A DNA stretch of 6,212 bases, taken from assembly GCA_031273585.1 (NCBI GenBank), contig JAISRP010000040.1, forward strand, positions 1 to 6,212. Direction: 5' to 3'. The notes under the pieces are model-generated. The model was not told the origin of the DNA, searched no databases, and worked only from the letters and a program-made list of their open reading frames with translations. The position numbers were made by a program, and so were the translations under genes. How positions within the stretch are numbered: position 1 is the stretch's first letter; each line of letters opens with the position of its first letter. Positions 1-6,157 of the stretch are shown piece by piece. This DNA is from Synergistaceae bacterium (GTDB lineage: Bacteria; Synergistota; Synergistia; Synergistales; Synergistaceae).

Positions 1-211
1 CGGACGAAGACTGAAATTTATGCGCCCGCAGCATCCCCGATCGACCGCAGGGCGACCCGGGAATAGTTGGAAGCGCTGATTGAATCACGAAAACGACATC
101 TTGCCGTTTGGCCTCGCGGGGGCAGCCGGAGTTTTAGTCATACCCTTCAGGCCCCTCCGGGTAAATCAGCACTTCCTGAAAAAAATTTTCACAGCCGAAA
201 GGAGATTGAAA
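1..211. other. Non-coding leader upstream of tctC
   Basis: I can assign no gene to this stretch. Two + strand frames are open from the window edge and stop at 64-66 (TAG) and 77-79 (TGA). Either could be the last 21-25 codons of an upstream gene, but neither is recognisable. The tctC frame stays open back to a TTG at 80, but that extension (MNHENDILPF...) does not resemble a TctC signal peptide and would bury the real one. Weak regulatory candidates are a sigma-54-like GG-N10-GC match at 108-124, an inverted repeat TTCAGG/CCTGAA (146-151 and 175-180), and an AT-rich palindrome TGAAAA-AAA-TTTTCA (177-191) just before the ribosome binding site. I see no convincing sigma-70 promoter. Confidence 0.6.
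197..204 (+). promoter_or_regulatory. Ribosome binding site of tctC
   Basis: GAAAGGAG lies 7 bases before the ATG at 212. This near-consensus Shine-Dalgarno sequence decides the tctC start. The ATG opens directly into a typical signal peptide, whereas the upstream in-frame TTG at 80 has no such site. Confidence 0.85.
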
Positions 212-1192
212 ATGCGTAAAATAGCAGTTTTAATGATGGCAATGGTGATGGCGACCCTGGCGGGAGGCGCGTTTGCGGCAAGTTATCCCAGCAAGAACTA
301 CGAGTGTATAGCCCCGGCGGGGCCCGGAGGCGGCTGGGACACGACGATGCGGATGGCGGCTAAAGTGCTCACCGAGAAGGGCATTATCAATACGGCGATG
401 CCGGTCGTCAACAAGCCGGGCGGCGGCGGCGGCGTGGCGCTCACGTACTTGCAGAGGAAAAAGGGCGATCCCTACAGCCTCGTCGTTTACTCGCCCCCCC
501 TCATCCTCATCAACCTGACGGGTCAGACCAAGCTCGGCTACAACGACATCACGCCCATATCGATGCTGATCAACGACTTCGGCGCGTTCGCCGTGCCCAA
601 GGACTCCAAGTACAACTCCATAGAGGAGGTCTTCGAGGCCATCAAGAAGGACCCCAAGAGCGTGAAGGTAGGCGGCACTTCCTCCATGGGCAGCATGGAC
701 CACGTTCAGTTCCTGGTCGCGGCAAAGGCTGCCGGCGTCACCGACCTCAAGAGCATCCAGTACATAGCCTTCCAGGGCGGCGAGCTGCTCGCCTCCATCA
801 TGGGTCAGCACATAGACCTGGCATCGACCGGCATGGCCGAGTTGGTTGGGGCGTATGAATCGCGCGACATCAAGATCCTGGCCCTGACATCCCCGAGCAG
901 GATTCCGTCCGGCCCCCTCTCCGACGTCCCGACCCTCAAGGAGAAGGGCATAGATGCCGAGTACGTCAACTGGCGGGGCATCTTCGGCGCGCCTGGGATG
1001 CCGGAGGAGGAGCGTAAATTCATGGAGAACGCCCTCAAGGAGATGTCAGAGACCCCCGAGTGGAAGGACATCTGCGAGCGAAACGGCTGGGTTCCCGCAT
1101 ACATGAACGCGGCCGATTTCAAGGGCTTCCTCGACAGGGTCAACGAGGAGAACAAGGCGGTCTTGGCCGATATAGGAATGCTCCAGAACTAA
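212..1192 (+). CDS. tctC: TTT transporter periplasmic solute-binding protein TctC
   Basis: This is the extracytoplasmic substrate-binding subunit of a tripartite tricarboxylate transporter (TctC/Bug family). It binds the substrate outside the inner membrane and passes it to TctA/TctB. The product is 326 residues, normal for the family. Residues 1-22 form a signal peptide: MRK, a hydrophobic Met/Ala-rich core, and a probable AFA|AS cleavage site. Family hallmarks follow: PAGPGGGWD at 35-43, NKPGGGGG at 67-74, then GGTSSMGSMDHV, an FQGGELLASIMGQHIDLA segment, and SDVPTLKEKGID followed by NWRGIFGAPGMP. The start is set by the signal peptide and the Shine-Dalgarno site at 197-204. It is the first gene of the operon and is separated from tctB by a 96-base gap with a large stem-loop. 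Bug-family proteins bind many carboxylates, so citrate as ligand is inferred from the linked citDEF. A tricarballylate- or aconitate-like ligand cannot be excluded. Confidence 0.93.
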   Translation: MRKIAVLMMAMVMATLAGGAFAASYPSKNYECIAPAGPGGGWDTTMRMAAKVLTEKGIINTAMPVVNKPGGGGGVALTYLQRKKGDPYSLVVYSPPLILINLTGQTKLGYNDITPISMLINDFGAFAVPKDSKYNSIEEVFEAIKKDPKSVKVGGTSSMGSMDHVQFLVAAKAAGVTDLKSIQYIAFQGGELLASIMGQHIDLASTGMAELVGAYESRDIKILALTSPSRIPSGPLSDVPTLKEKGIDAEYVNWRGIFGAPGMPEEERKFMENALKEMSETPEWKDICERNGWVPAYMNAADFKGFLDRVNEENKAVLADIGMLQN

Positions 1193-1206
1193 CTGATCCG
1201 CCTCGT

Positions 1207-1261
1207 ATGGGGACGCGCGAGGCCGGGCGGGATCAAAATCGCCCTCCCGCGCATTCCCCAT
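1207..1261 (+). promoter_or_regulatory. Large stem-loop between tctC and tctB
   Basis: The gap can fold into one long hairpin. ATGGGGA (1207-1213) pairs with TCCCCAT (1255-1261). After a small internal loop, GCGCG (1215-1219) pairs with CGCGC (1248-1252), GG (1221-1222) with CC (1246-1247), and GGGCG (1225-1229) with CGCCC (1240-1244). That gives about 19 base pairs with only small interruptions. No T-run follows (the next bases are CTGTTTAATCTG), so it is not a standard intrinsic terminator. By analogy with other operons that start with a binding-protein gene, it could protect the tctC mRNA 3' end or cause partial termination, so that more TctC than TctB/TctA is made. That role is inferred. 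Confidence 0.65.
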
Positions 1262-1274
1262 CTGTTTAATCTGT

Positions 1275-1281
1275 AAGGAGG
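1275..1281 (+). promoter_or_regulatory. Ribosome binding site of tctB
   Basis: AAGGAGG, a strong Shine-Dalgarno match, sits 7 bases before the TTG at 1289. It supports that TTG as the true start. No ATG is available nearby in this frame that would keep the first membrane helix. The site lies 14 bases after the stem-loop ending at 1261. Confidence 0.85.
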
Positions 1282-1288
1282 GTTTATC

Positions 1289-1759
1289 TTGAGACCGAAT
1301 GCATGGGTCGGACTGGTCGCAATAGTCTTCGGCACAATTTACGGGTTTCAGGCAATGTCGCTTCCAAAGGCCCCGATCGGCAACCCCATGTCGCCGATAT
1401 ACTTTCCGCTCGGGCTCGGCGTGCTGATGGTCCTCTTCGGCGCCATCTCCTTCGCGGTCGAGGCTCGCAAGGGACTCAACAGCGACGACAAGAGCAAACG
1501 TCCGCAATTTCACATCAAGAACATGAAGCTGATCTTCATCGTCATAGCTCTCTGCCTGTTGTACACTGCCATGTTCGACCGGCTCGGGTTCGTGATTTCC
1601 ACCATAATATTCCTGATGGCGATGCTGTTTTTCATAAACGGTCTGAACAAGACGGTGCAGAACGCCATCATAACGCTCTGCTTCTCGTTCGGCATGTGGT
1701 ACATTTTCGTCAGAATATTTCAGATCAGCCTGCCGTCCTCCCCTTTGGGGATATTTTGA
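1289..1759 (+). CDS. tctB: TTT transporter small membrane subunit TctB
   Basis: This is the small, poorly conserved membrane subunit of the TTT transporter (TctB family, DUF1468), which sits with TctA in the cytoplasmic membrane. The 156-residue product is normal in size. It has hydrophobic segments at about residues 6-25, 38-57, 79-96, 99-117 and 125-145, with a charged cytoplasmic-type loop at about 58-78 (EARKGLNSDDKSKRP). Two features typical of the family are the DRLGFVISTIIFL stretch (97-109) and the C-terminal YIFVRIFQISLPSSPLG (138-154). The start is a TTG, chosen because AAGGAGG lies 7 bases upstream and the reading begins MRPNAWVGL, as expected before the first helix. tctA begins 19 bases downstream. 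Recognition rests on membrane pattern, C-terminal motif and position between tctC and tctA, because sequence identity in this family is usually low. Confidence 0.9.
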   Translation: MRPNAWVGLVAIVFGTIYGFQAMSLPKAPIGNPMSPIYFPLGLGVLMVLFGAISFAVEARKGLNSDDKSKRPQFHIKNMKLIFIVIALCLLYTAMFDRLGFVISTIIFLMAMLFFINGLNKTVQNAIITLCFSFGMWYIFVRIFQISLPSSPLGIF

Positions 1760-1778
1760 AGAGAGCGAGGCCATTTAG

Positions 1779-3281
1779 ATGGGAGACATGTTAGGGCACC
1801 TTATGAACGGATTTGCCGTCGCGATGACGCCGTACAACGTCCTCTGGCTCGTCCTCGGCTCCGCGCTGGGGACTGTGCTGGGGATGCTTCCCGGGCTCGG
1901 CCCGACCACGGGGATAGCTCTGCTGCTGCCCCTCACCTTCACCATGCCGGCCACGACCGCGCTCATAGCGATGGCCGCCATATATTACGGGGCGATGTTC
2001 GGCGGATCGAGGAGCTCCATACTGCTCAACGTCCCCGGCGACGGCGCTGCCGTTGCCTCATGCTTCGACGGATATCCGATGGCTCAGAACGGACGGGCCG
2101 AGGCGGCTCTCGCCATATCGGCCATAGCGTCGTTCATTGGCGGGCTGATCGCCACGGTCGCCTTCGTCCTGATCGCGCTCCCGATGGCGCGGTTTGCCCT
2201 GAAGTTCGGGCCGCCGGAGTACTTCGTCCTGATGATATTCGCGCTCGCAGCAACCGCCGCGATATCGAAGGCGGCGCTTCTGAAGGGCCTGATCTCCATG
2301 GTGTTCGGCCTGATGCTGACGACGGTCGGGCTGGACTACCAGTCGGGAACGGCGCGATTTACGTTCGGGATCGACGAGCTGCAGGGGGGCATAGATTTTG
2401 TAATAGTCATAATCGGGGTGTTCGGCATCGGCGAGGTCTTCGAGAACCTCGAGCACATCGCCCGAGAGATTGCAAGGCCGGTCCAGACGAAGTTCGGCCG
2501 TATATGGATCACGATGGAGGACTGGAAGCGCTGTTTCTGGCCCATGATCCGCCAGACGCCCATCGGGTTTGTCATCGGAATCCTGCCGGGGGCAGGCGGA
2601 ACGATCGCCGCCCTCATGTCCTACAACAACGAAAAGCAGCTCTCCAAGCACCCGGACGAGTTCGGCAAGGGCGCGATAGAGGGGCTCGCGGCGCCGGAGG
2701 CGGCGAATAACGCGTGCTCTGTCGGCGCAATGATCCCGATGCTGACGCTGGGCGTCCCAGGCTCGGGGACGACCGCCATAATGCTTGGCGCGCTCCTGAT
2801 CTTAGGCCTCCAGCCGGGTCCGCTCCTCTTCGAGCAGCACCCCGACATAGCCTGGGGCATCATAGCCAGCATGTTCCTCGGCAACGTGGTGTGCGCCGTC
2901 ATCAACATCCCCCTTGCGGGCCTGCTGGTTCGCGTGCTCTCCGTCCCGGGGAAAATACTGTATCCGCTCATAGTGGCGGTGGCCTTCCTGGGCGTGTACA
3001 CGATCAACTTCGCATCGATGGACTTCATCCTGCTCACGATATTGGGCTTCGTGGGCTACCTGATGAAGAAGTTCAAGATACCCAGCGCGCCCCTCATACT
3101 GGCCTCTGTCGTTGGGGCGATGATGGAGCAGACCTACCGGCAGTCGATGATGCTCTCCGACGGCACGTTCGGGATATTCTTCGCCTCGCCGATCTGCATC
3201 GTCCTATGGCTGCTGGCGGCCGGTTCCATCGCATGGCCCTTCATATCGGAGGCACGGGCGGCCAGGAAGGGCGCGGCCTGA
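1779..3281 (+). CDS. tctA: TTT transporter large membrane subunit TctA
   Basis: This is the large channel-forming subunit of the tripartite tricarboxylate transporter, a cytoplasmic membrane protein of 500 residues, the usual family length, with about a dozen hydrophobic segments. The most conserved TctA motifs are present: LPGLGPTTG (37-45), YYGAMFGG (69-76), NVPGDGAA (84-91), FDGYPMAQNGRA shortly after, then in the second half LPGAGGT (269-275), APEAANN (305-311) and LGVPGSGTT (324-332). LPGLGPTTG/LPGAGGT and NVPGDGAA/GVPGSGTT read as paired motifs from two related halves, which suggests an internal duplication. Transport is expected to use an ion gradient rather than ATP, as known for the family. 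The Shine-Dalgarno match is only moderate (GCGAGG at 1765-1770, 8 bases before ATG). A second in-frame ATG lies three codons in, at 1788. The gap to citD is 47 bases. Confidence 0.96.
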   Translation: MGDMLGHLMNGFAVAMTPYNVLWLVLGSALGTVLGMLPGLGPTTGIALLLPLTFTMPATTALIAMAAIYYGAMFGGSRSSILLNVPGDGAAVASCFDGYPMAQNGRAEAALAISAIASFIGGLIATVAFVLIALPMARFALKFGPPEYFVLMIFALAATAAISKAALLKGLISMVFGLMLTTVGLDYQSGTARFTFGIDELQGGIDFVIVIIGVFGIGEVFENLEHIAREIARPVQTKFGRIWITMEDWKRCFWPMIRQTPIGFVIGILPGAGGTIAALMSYNNEKQLSKHPDEFGKGAIEGLAAPEAANNACSVGAMIPMLTLGVPGSGTTAIMLGALLILGLQPGPLLFEQHPDIAWGIIASMFLGNVVCAVINIPLAGLLVRVLSVPGKILYPLIVAVAFLGVYTINFASMDFILLTILGFVGYLMKKFKIPSAPLILASVVGAMMEQTYRQSMMLSDGTFGIFFASPICIVLWLLAAGSIAWPFISEARAARKGAA

Positions 3282-3328
3282 TTCCGCGGGCGCGGGCGGA
3301 GCGCGCCGCCTAGAAAGGGGCAGTTGAC

Positions 3329-3622
3329 ATGGAGATTAAAAAAACAGCCGTGGCCGGAACGCTCGAATCGAGCGACGTGCAGGTCACAGTCGAGCCGGGC
3401 GGCGGCGGGATTACGCTCGATCTCAGCAGCAGCGTCATCAATCAGTACGGCAGGCAGATCAAAAAATTGGTCCTGGGCACGCTGGAGAACCTCGGCGTGA
3501 AGTCGGGCAAGGTTACAGTCGTTGACAAGGGGGCGCTGGACTGCACCATAAAGGCGCGGGTCGAGTGCGCGGTGTACCGCTCAAACGGCCAGACCGACGG
3601 CATCCCCTGGGGGGCGCTGTGA
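3329..3622 (+). CDS. citD: Citrate lyase gamma subunit (acyl carrier protein) CitD
   Basis: This small acyl carrier protein of citrate lyase carries the acetyl/citryl group between CitF and CitE in the cytoplasm. The product is 97 residues, matching the family. The N-terminus reads AVAGTLESSD (7-16). By comparison with enterobacterial CitD, Ser14 is the residue that receives the 2'-(5''-triphosphoribosyl)-3'-dephospho-CoA prosthetic group. A second family block, VDKGALDCTIKARVE, lies in the C-terminal half. AAAGGGG at 3314-3320 is 8 bases before the ATG. It is the first of the three lyase genes, in the usual citD-citE-citF order, and ends 2 bases before citE. The carrier must be activated by CitX and CitG type enzymes and acetylated by CitC; none of these is encoded here. 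Confidence 0.95.
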   Translation: MEIKKTAVAGTLESSDVQVTVEPGGGGITLDLSSSVINQYGRQIKKLVLGTLENLGVKSGKVTVVDKGALDCTIKARVECAVYRSNGQTDGIPWGAL

Positions 3623-3624
3623 TA

Positions 3625-4527
3625 ATGACGGACGACGTGAAAAATCGCCTCAGGCGCACGATGCTGTTTTTGAGCGCGCAGCGCCCGAGCTTGATGAAGG
3701 ACGCGTATATATTCCGCCCGGACTCCGTCATCTTCGACCTCGAGGACGCGGTGGCCGAGAGCCAGAAGGACGCCGCCAGGTTCTCCCTGTACAACAACCT
3801 GAAAAGCGTCGACTACGGAAGCGTCGAGCGGATAGTGAGGATCAACGGGCTCGAGACGCCCCACTGGAGGGAGGACGTGCGGGCCTGCGTTGCCGGCGGC
3901 GCGGAGGGCATTCGCATCGCCAAGTGCGAGAGCGCGGAGGACGTCAAGCTGGTGGAGAGCGCGGTCGAATCCGCGGAGAGGGAGTTCTCCGCGGATCCTG
4001 GCAAGATGCTCCTCATGGCGGCGATCGAGAGCCCGCGCGGGGTCATAAACGCACTTGAGATCTGCGAGGCGTCGGACAGGCTATTTGGGGTTGCCATATC
4101 AGGCGGCGACTTCCGGGTAGCGATGAGGACGAGCTATCACCGGAGCGGCGTCGAGCTTCTGGCGGCCCGCGGCGGCGTCCTCCTGGCTGCCCGCGCCTCG
4201 GGCGTTCAGTGTTTCGACACGGTCTTCACGGACCTCGACGACATGGAGGGCTTCCGCGCAGAGGTCGTCCTGGACAGGGAGATGGGCTTCGACGGCAAGT
4301 CAGTCGTGAGCCCGAGGCAGATACCGGTCGTCCACGAGATATTTACGCCGGGCCCGAGGGAGATACGCGAGGCGGAGCGGGTGGTCCGGGCCATCCGGGA
4401 GAACGCCGCCAGGGGGGTCGGCATCTTCCAGGTGGACGGAAAAATGCTCGACATCGCGTTTCTGTCGGGCGCGGAACGGACGCTCGCGCTCGCGAAGGCC
4501 TCCGGCGCGTACGAGGGGGACCTATAG
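3625..4527 (+). CDS. citE: Citrate lyase beta subunit (citryl-ACP lyase) CitE
   Basis: CitE cleaves citryl-ACP into oxaloacetate and acetyl-ACP (EC 4.1.3.34) in the cytoplasmic citrate lyase complex. It belongs to the HpcH/HpaI-CitE TIM-barrel family. The 300-residue product has normal length. Recognisable blocks are RRTMLF (10-15), FDLEDAV (37-43), VRIN (71-74), AAIESP (132-137, whose Glu135 is a probable Mg ligand), GGDF (160-163, Asp162 the probable second ligand) and GFDGKSVVSPRQI (221-233). Two blocks are unusual: the common FVPG near the N-terminus is FLSA (15-18), and the common GAEDY is SGGDF (159-163). The full domain and operon position still support CitE. I chose ATG 3625, with a G-run at 3609-3614 ten bases upstream. 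An in-frame GTG at 3619, overlapping the citD stop, would add two residues. citF starts directly after the stop codon. Confidence 0.93.
   Translation: MTDDVKNRLRRTMLFLSAQRPSLMKDAYIFRPDSVIFDLEDAVAESQKDAARFSLYNNLKSVDYGSVERIVRINGLETPHWREDVRACVAGGAEGIRIAKCESAEDVKLVESAVESAEREFSADPGKMLLMAAIESPRGVINALEICEASDRLFGVAISGGDFRVAMRTSYHRSGVELLAARGGVLLAARASGVQCFDTVFTDLDDMEGFRAEVVLDREMGFDGKSVVSPRQIPVVHEIFTPGPREIREAERVVRAIRENAARGVGIFQVDGKMLDIAFLSGAERTLALAKASGAYEGDL
3969..3996 (+). repeat. Perfect 11-bp inverted repeat inside citE
   Basis: ATCCGCGGAGA (3969-3979) is the exact reverse complement of TCTCCGCGGAT (3986-3996), with six bases between the arms. In RNA a G-U pair could close this to a four-base loop. 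It lies within citE over residues of about 115-124 (ESAEREFSAD), a surface-like charged stretch outside the active-site motifs. No T-run follows. It may be chance in GC-rich coding DNA or may slow transcription or translation locally. Confidence 0.6.
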
Positions 4528-6084
4528 ATGAAGAACGCCATTGGCAGGGAAATTCCAGACTCGGTTCTGACCGGGGGACGCGAGGTCTTCAAGGGCGGCC
4601 TGAGCCGGGACGGGATGAGTTACACGAAGCCAGGACCCAGGGTCCGAGCCGCCGTCAGGCCGCGCGAGAGCAAGGTGGCGGCCAGCCTGAGGGAGGCCAT
4701 AGAAAAATGCGGCCTGAGGGACGGCATGACCGTCTCCTTCCACCACCACTTCCGCGATGGCGATTACGTCGTGAACATGGTGATGAGGGAGATAGAGGCC
4801 CTCGGGATAAAGGACATAACGATCGCAGCCTCCTCCGTCGGCTCGGCGAACGACGCGGTGGCCGGGATGATTGAAAACGGCGTGGTCACCGGCCTTCAAA
4901 CGAGCGGCATCCGCGGCAGGATAGGGGAGGCCGTGTCGCGCGGAAAACTCAAGACCCCCGCCGTCATCAGGTCCCACGGCGGGAGGGTCCGTGCGATAGA
5001 GATGGGCGAGGTTCATATAGACGTCGCGTTTATCGGCGCCCCCAGCTCCGACGAGTACGGAAACGCCAGGGGGAAGGGGGGCAAGTCGGACTGCGGCGTG
5101 CTCGCCTACTCCGTGGTCGACGCCAGGTATGCCGACAAGGTCGTCGTCATCACGGACACGCTCGTCCCGTTCCCAAATTTTCCCCCGAGCATCGAGGGGA
5201 TCGACGTGGACTGCGTCGTCGTCGCCGACGAGATAGGGGACGCGAACCTCATAGCAAGCCAGGCCATAAGAATATCCAGCGACCCGAGGGAGCTGATGAT
5301 GGCGGAGAGCTGCGCCAAGGTCATGGCCGCCACTCCCTACTTCAAGGACGGCTACTCGTTCCAGACCGGCGCGGGGGGACCGTCGCTCGCCGTCAACCAG
5401 TTTCTGGAGACGATCATGGTTGATCGTGGAATAAAGATGCAGTGGGCGCTCGGAGGAATCAGCAAGCCGACAGTGGAGCTGCTGAACAAGGGGCTCATCA
5501 ACTACGTCGTCGACACTCAGGACTTCGACGTCGACGCGATAAAGTCGGTCGGCGTGCACCCGAGGCATTTTGAGATATCCACCTCCCAGTACGCGAACCC
5601 GATGAACAAGGGGGCCTTCGTGAACAGGCTCGACTTCGTCATCCTGGCAGCCCTGGAGATAGACGTCGATTTTAACGTAAACGTGGTCACGGGATCGGAC
5701 GGAATCCTGCGCGGAGCTCCGGGAGGGCACCCGGACGCCTCCGCCGGGGCGAAGTGCACGATCATCGTCGCCCCGCTCGTGAGGGGGAGGATTCCGACCG
5801 TCTGCGACAGGGTGGTGACTGTTGTCACCCCCGGGGAATCCGTCGACGTCCTGGTCACGGATTACGGGATAGCCGTCAATCCAGCCCGGGCGGATCTCAC
5901 CGACGCCCTGAGACGCGCTAAAATCCCGCTCTCCTCGATAGAGGAGCTGAGGGACAAGGCCTACTCGATGGTCGGCGTCCCTGATGAGCTGAATTTCCAC
6001 GATCGCGTAATAGCAATAGTCGAGGCGCGCGACGGCACAATCCTCGACGTGGTGAGGCAGATCAAACAGTACGAGCTGGACTGA
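4528..6084 (+). CDS. citF: Citrate lyase alpha subunit (citrate:acetyl-ACP transferase) CitF
   Basis: CitF exchanges the acetyl group on CitD for citrate, forming citryl-ACP and releasing acetate (EC 2.8.3.10). It is the first half-reaction of citrate lyase and takes place in the cytoplasm. The product is 518 residues, close to the roughly 510 of enterobacterial CitF. Diagnostic blocks are SFHHHFR (70-76), GSDGILRGAPGGHPD (389-403) and DYGIAVNP (445-452), and the C-terminus reads VIAIVEARDGTILDVVRQIK, also typical. The ATG follows the citE stop with no gap (TAG at 4525-4527, ATG at 4528). GAGGGGGA (4513-4520), inside the end of citE, supplies the Shine-Dalgarno site 7 bases upstream, so translation is probably coupled to citE. 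It is the last gene of the operon, with inverted repeats starting 16 bases after its stop codon. Confidence 0.97.
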   Translation: MKNAIGREIPDSVLTGGREVFKGGLSRDGMSYTKPGPRVRAAVRPRESKVAASLREAIEKCGLRDGMTVSFHHHFRDGDYVVNMVMREIEALGIKDITIAASSVGSANDAVAGMIENGVVTGLQTSGIRGRIGEAVSRGKLKTPAVIRSHGGRVRAIEMGEVHIDVAFIGAPSSDEYGNARGKGGKSDCGVLAYSVVDARYADKVVVITDTLVPFPNFPPSIEGIDVDCVVVADEIGDANLIASQAIRISSDPRELMMAESCAKVMAATPYFKDGYSFQTGAGGPSLAVNQFLETIMVDRGIKMQWALGGISKPTVELLNKGLINYVVDTQDFDVDAIKSVGVHPRHFEISTSQYANPMNKGAFVNRLDFVILAALEIDVDFNVNVVTGSDGILRGAPGGHPDASAGAKCTIIVAPLVRGRIPTVCDRVVTVVTPGESVDVLVTDYGIAVNPARADLTDALRRAKIPLSSIEELRDKAYSMVGVPDELNFHDRVIAIVEARDGTILDVVRQIKQYELD

Positions 6085-6099
6085 ACCAGAACTAAGACC

Positions 6100-6114
6100 G
6101 TGGGCGCCGCCCAC
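6100..6114 (+). repeat. Short perfect hairpin after citF
   Basis: GTGGGC (6100-6105) and GCCCAC (6109-6114) form a perfect six-base-pair stem with a three-base loop (GCC). It starts 16 bases after the citF stop and is the first of three inverted repeats in a row. No T-run follows it directly, so it is not itself a terminator, but it could shield the citF mRNA end. Confidence 0.7.
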
Positions 6115-6119
6115 ACCCG

Positions 6120-6157
6120 CCGGGGGACCAGTCCCCCGGACCCCCATTTGTTTTTTT
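6120..6157 (+). terminator. Probable rho-independent terminator of the operon
   Basis: CCGGGGGA (6120-6127) pairs perfectly with TCCCCCGG (6132-6139) around a four-base loop, and a T-rich tract, TTTGTTTTTTT, follows at 6147-6157. The seven-base spacer ACCCCCA between stem and T tract is longer than usual, which weakens the call. The second C-run (6141-6145) could also pair with the same G-run in an alternative fold. Position just downstream of the last gene supports a terminator for tctCBA-citDEF. Confidence 0.65.

Noticed and set aside
80..211. N-terminal extension of tctC from a TTG at 80 (44 extra residues)
   Set aside because: It would place the signal peptide inside the protein. ATG 212 has a good ribosome binding site and begins directly with MRK plus a hydrophobic core.
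1303..1794. 163-codon + strand frame overlapping tctB
   Set aside because: It is polar and Arg/His-rich without family signals, while the tctB frame gives the expected membrane protein with a strong ribosome binding site.
2058..2710. Long alternative frames on both strands inside tctA
   Set aside because: Their products are Arg/Gly/His-rich with no motif, and TctA is intact and conserved across the same bases.
3272..3310. GC-rich hairpins around the tctA stop (CGCGG/CCGCG at 3272-3276 and 3284-3288; GGCGG/CCGCC at 3295-3299 and 3306-3310) as a terminator
   Set aside because: Stems are only five base pairs and no T-run follows. An operon break between tctA and citD is not supported.
3360..3374. 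Hairpin CGCTCG-AAT-CGAGCG over the CitD Ser14 codons
   Set aside because: It is only six base pairs and lies over codons for the conserved TLESSD motif, so protein constraint and chance explain it.
3565..3624. Start of citE upstream, within citD
   Set aside because: The added residues do not look like CitE, and ATG 3625 fits the family N-terminus and the usual tight spacing after citD.
5814..5829. Inverted repeat GGTGAC-TGTT-GTCACC in citF
   Set aside because: A six-base-pair stem in GC-rich coding sequence is expected by chance, and there is no further context.
4522..6147. 541-codon open frame on the - strand opposite citF
   Set aside because: It covers citF completely, and its product is rich in Asp, His, Arg and Val with no recognisable domain. 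Such frames arise from codon bias in GC-rich genes, and citF itself matches its family over its full length.
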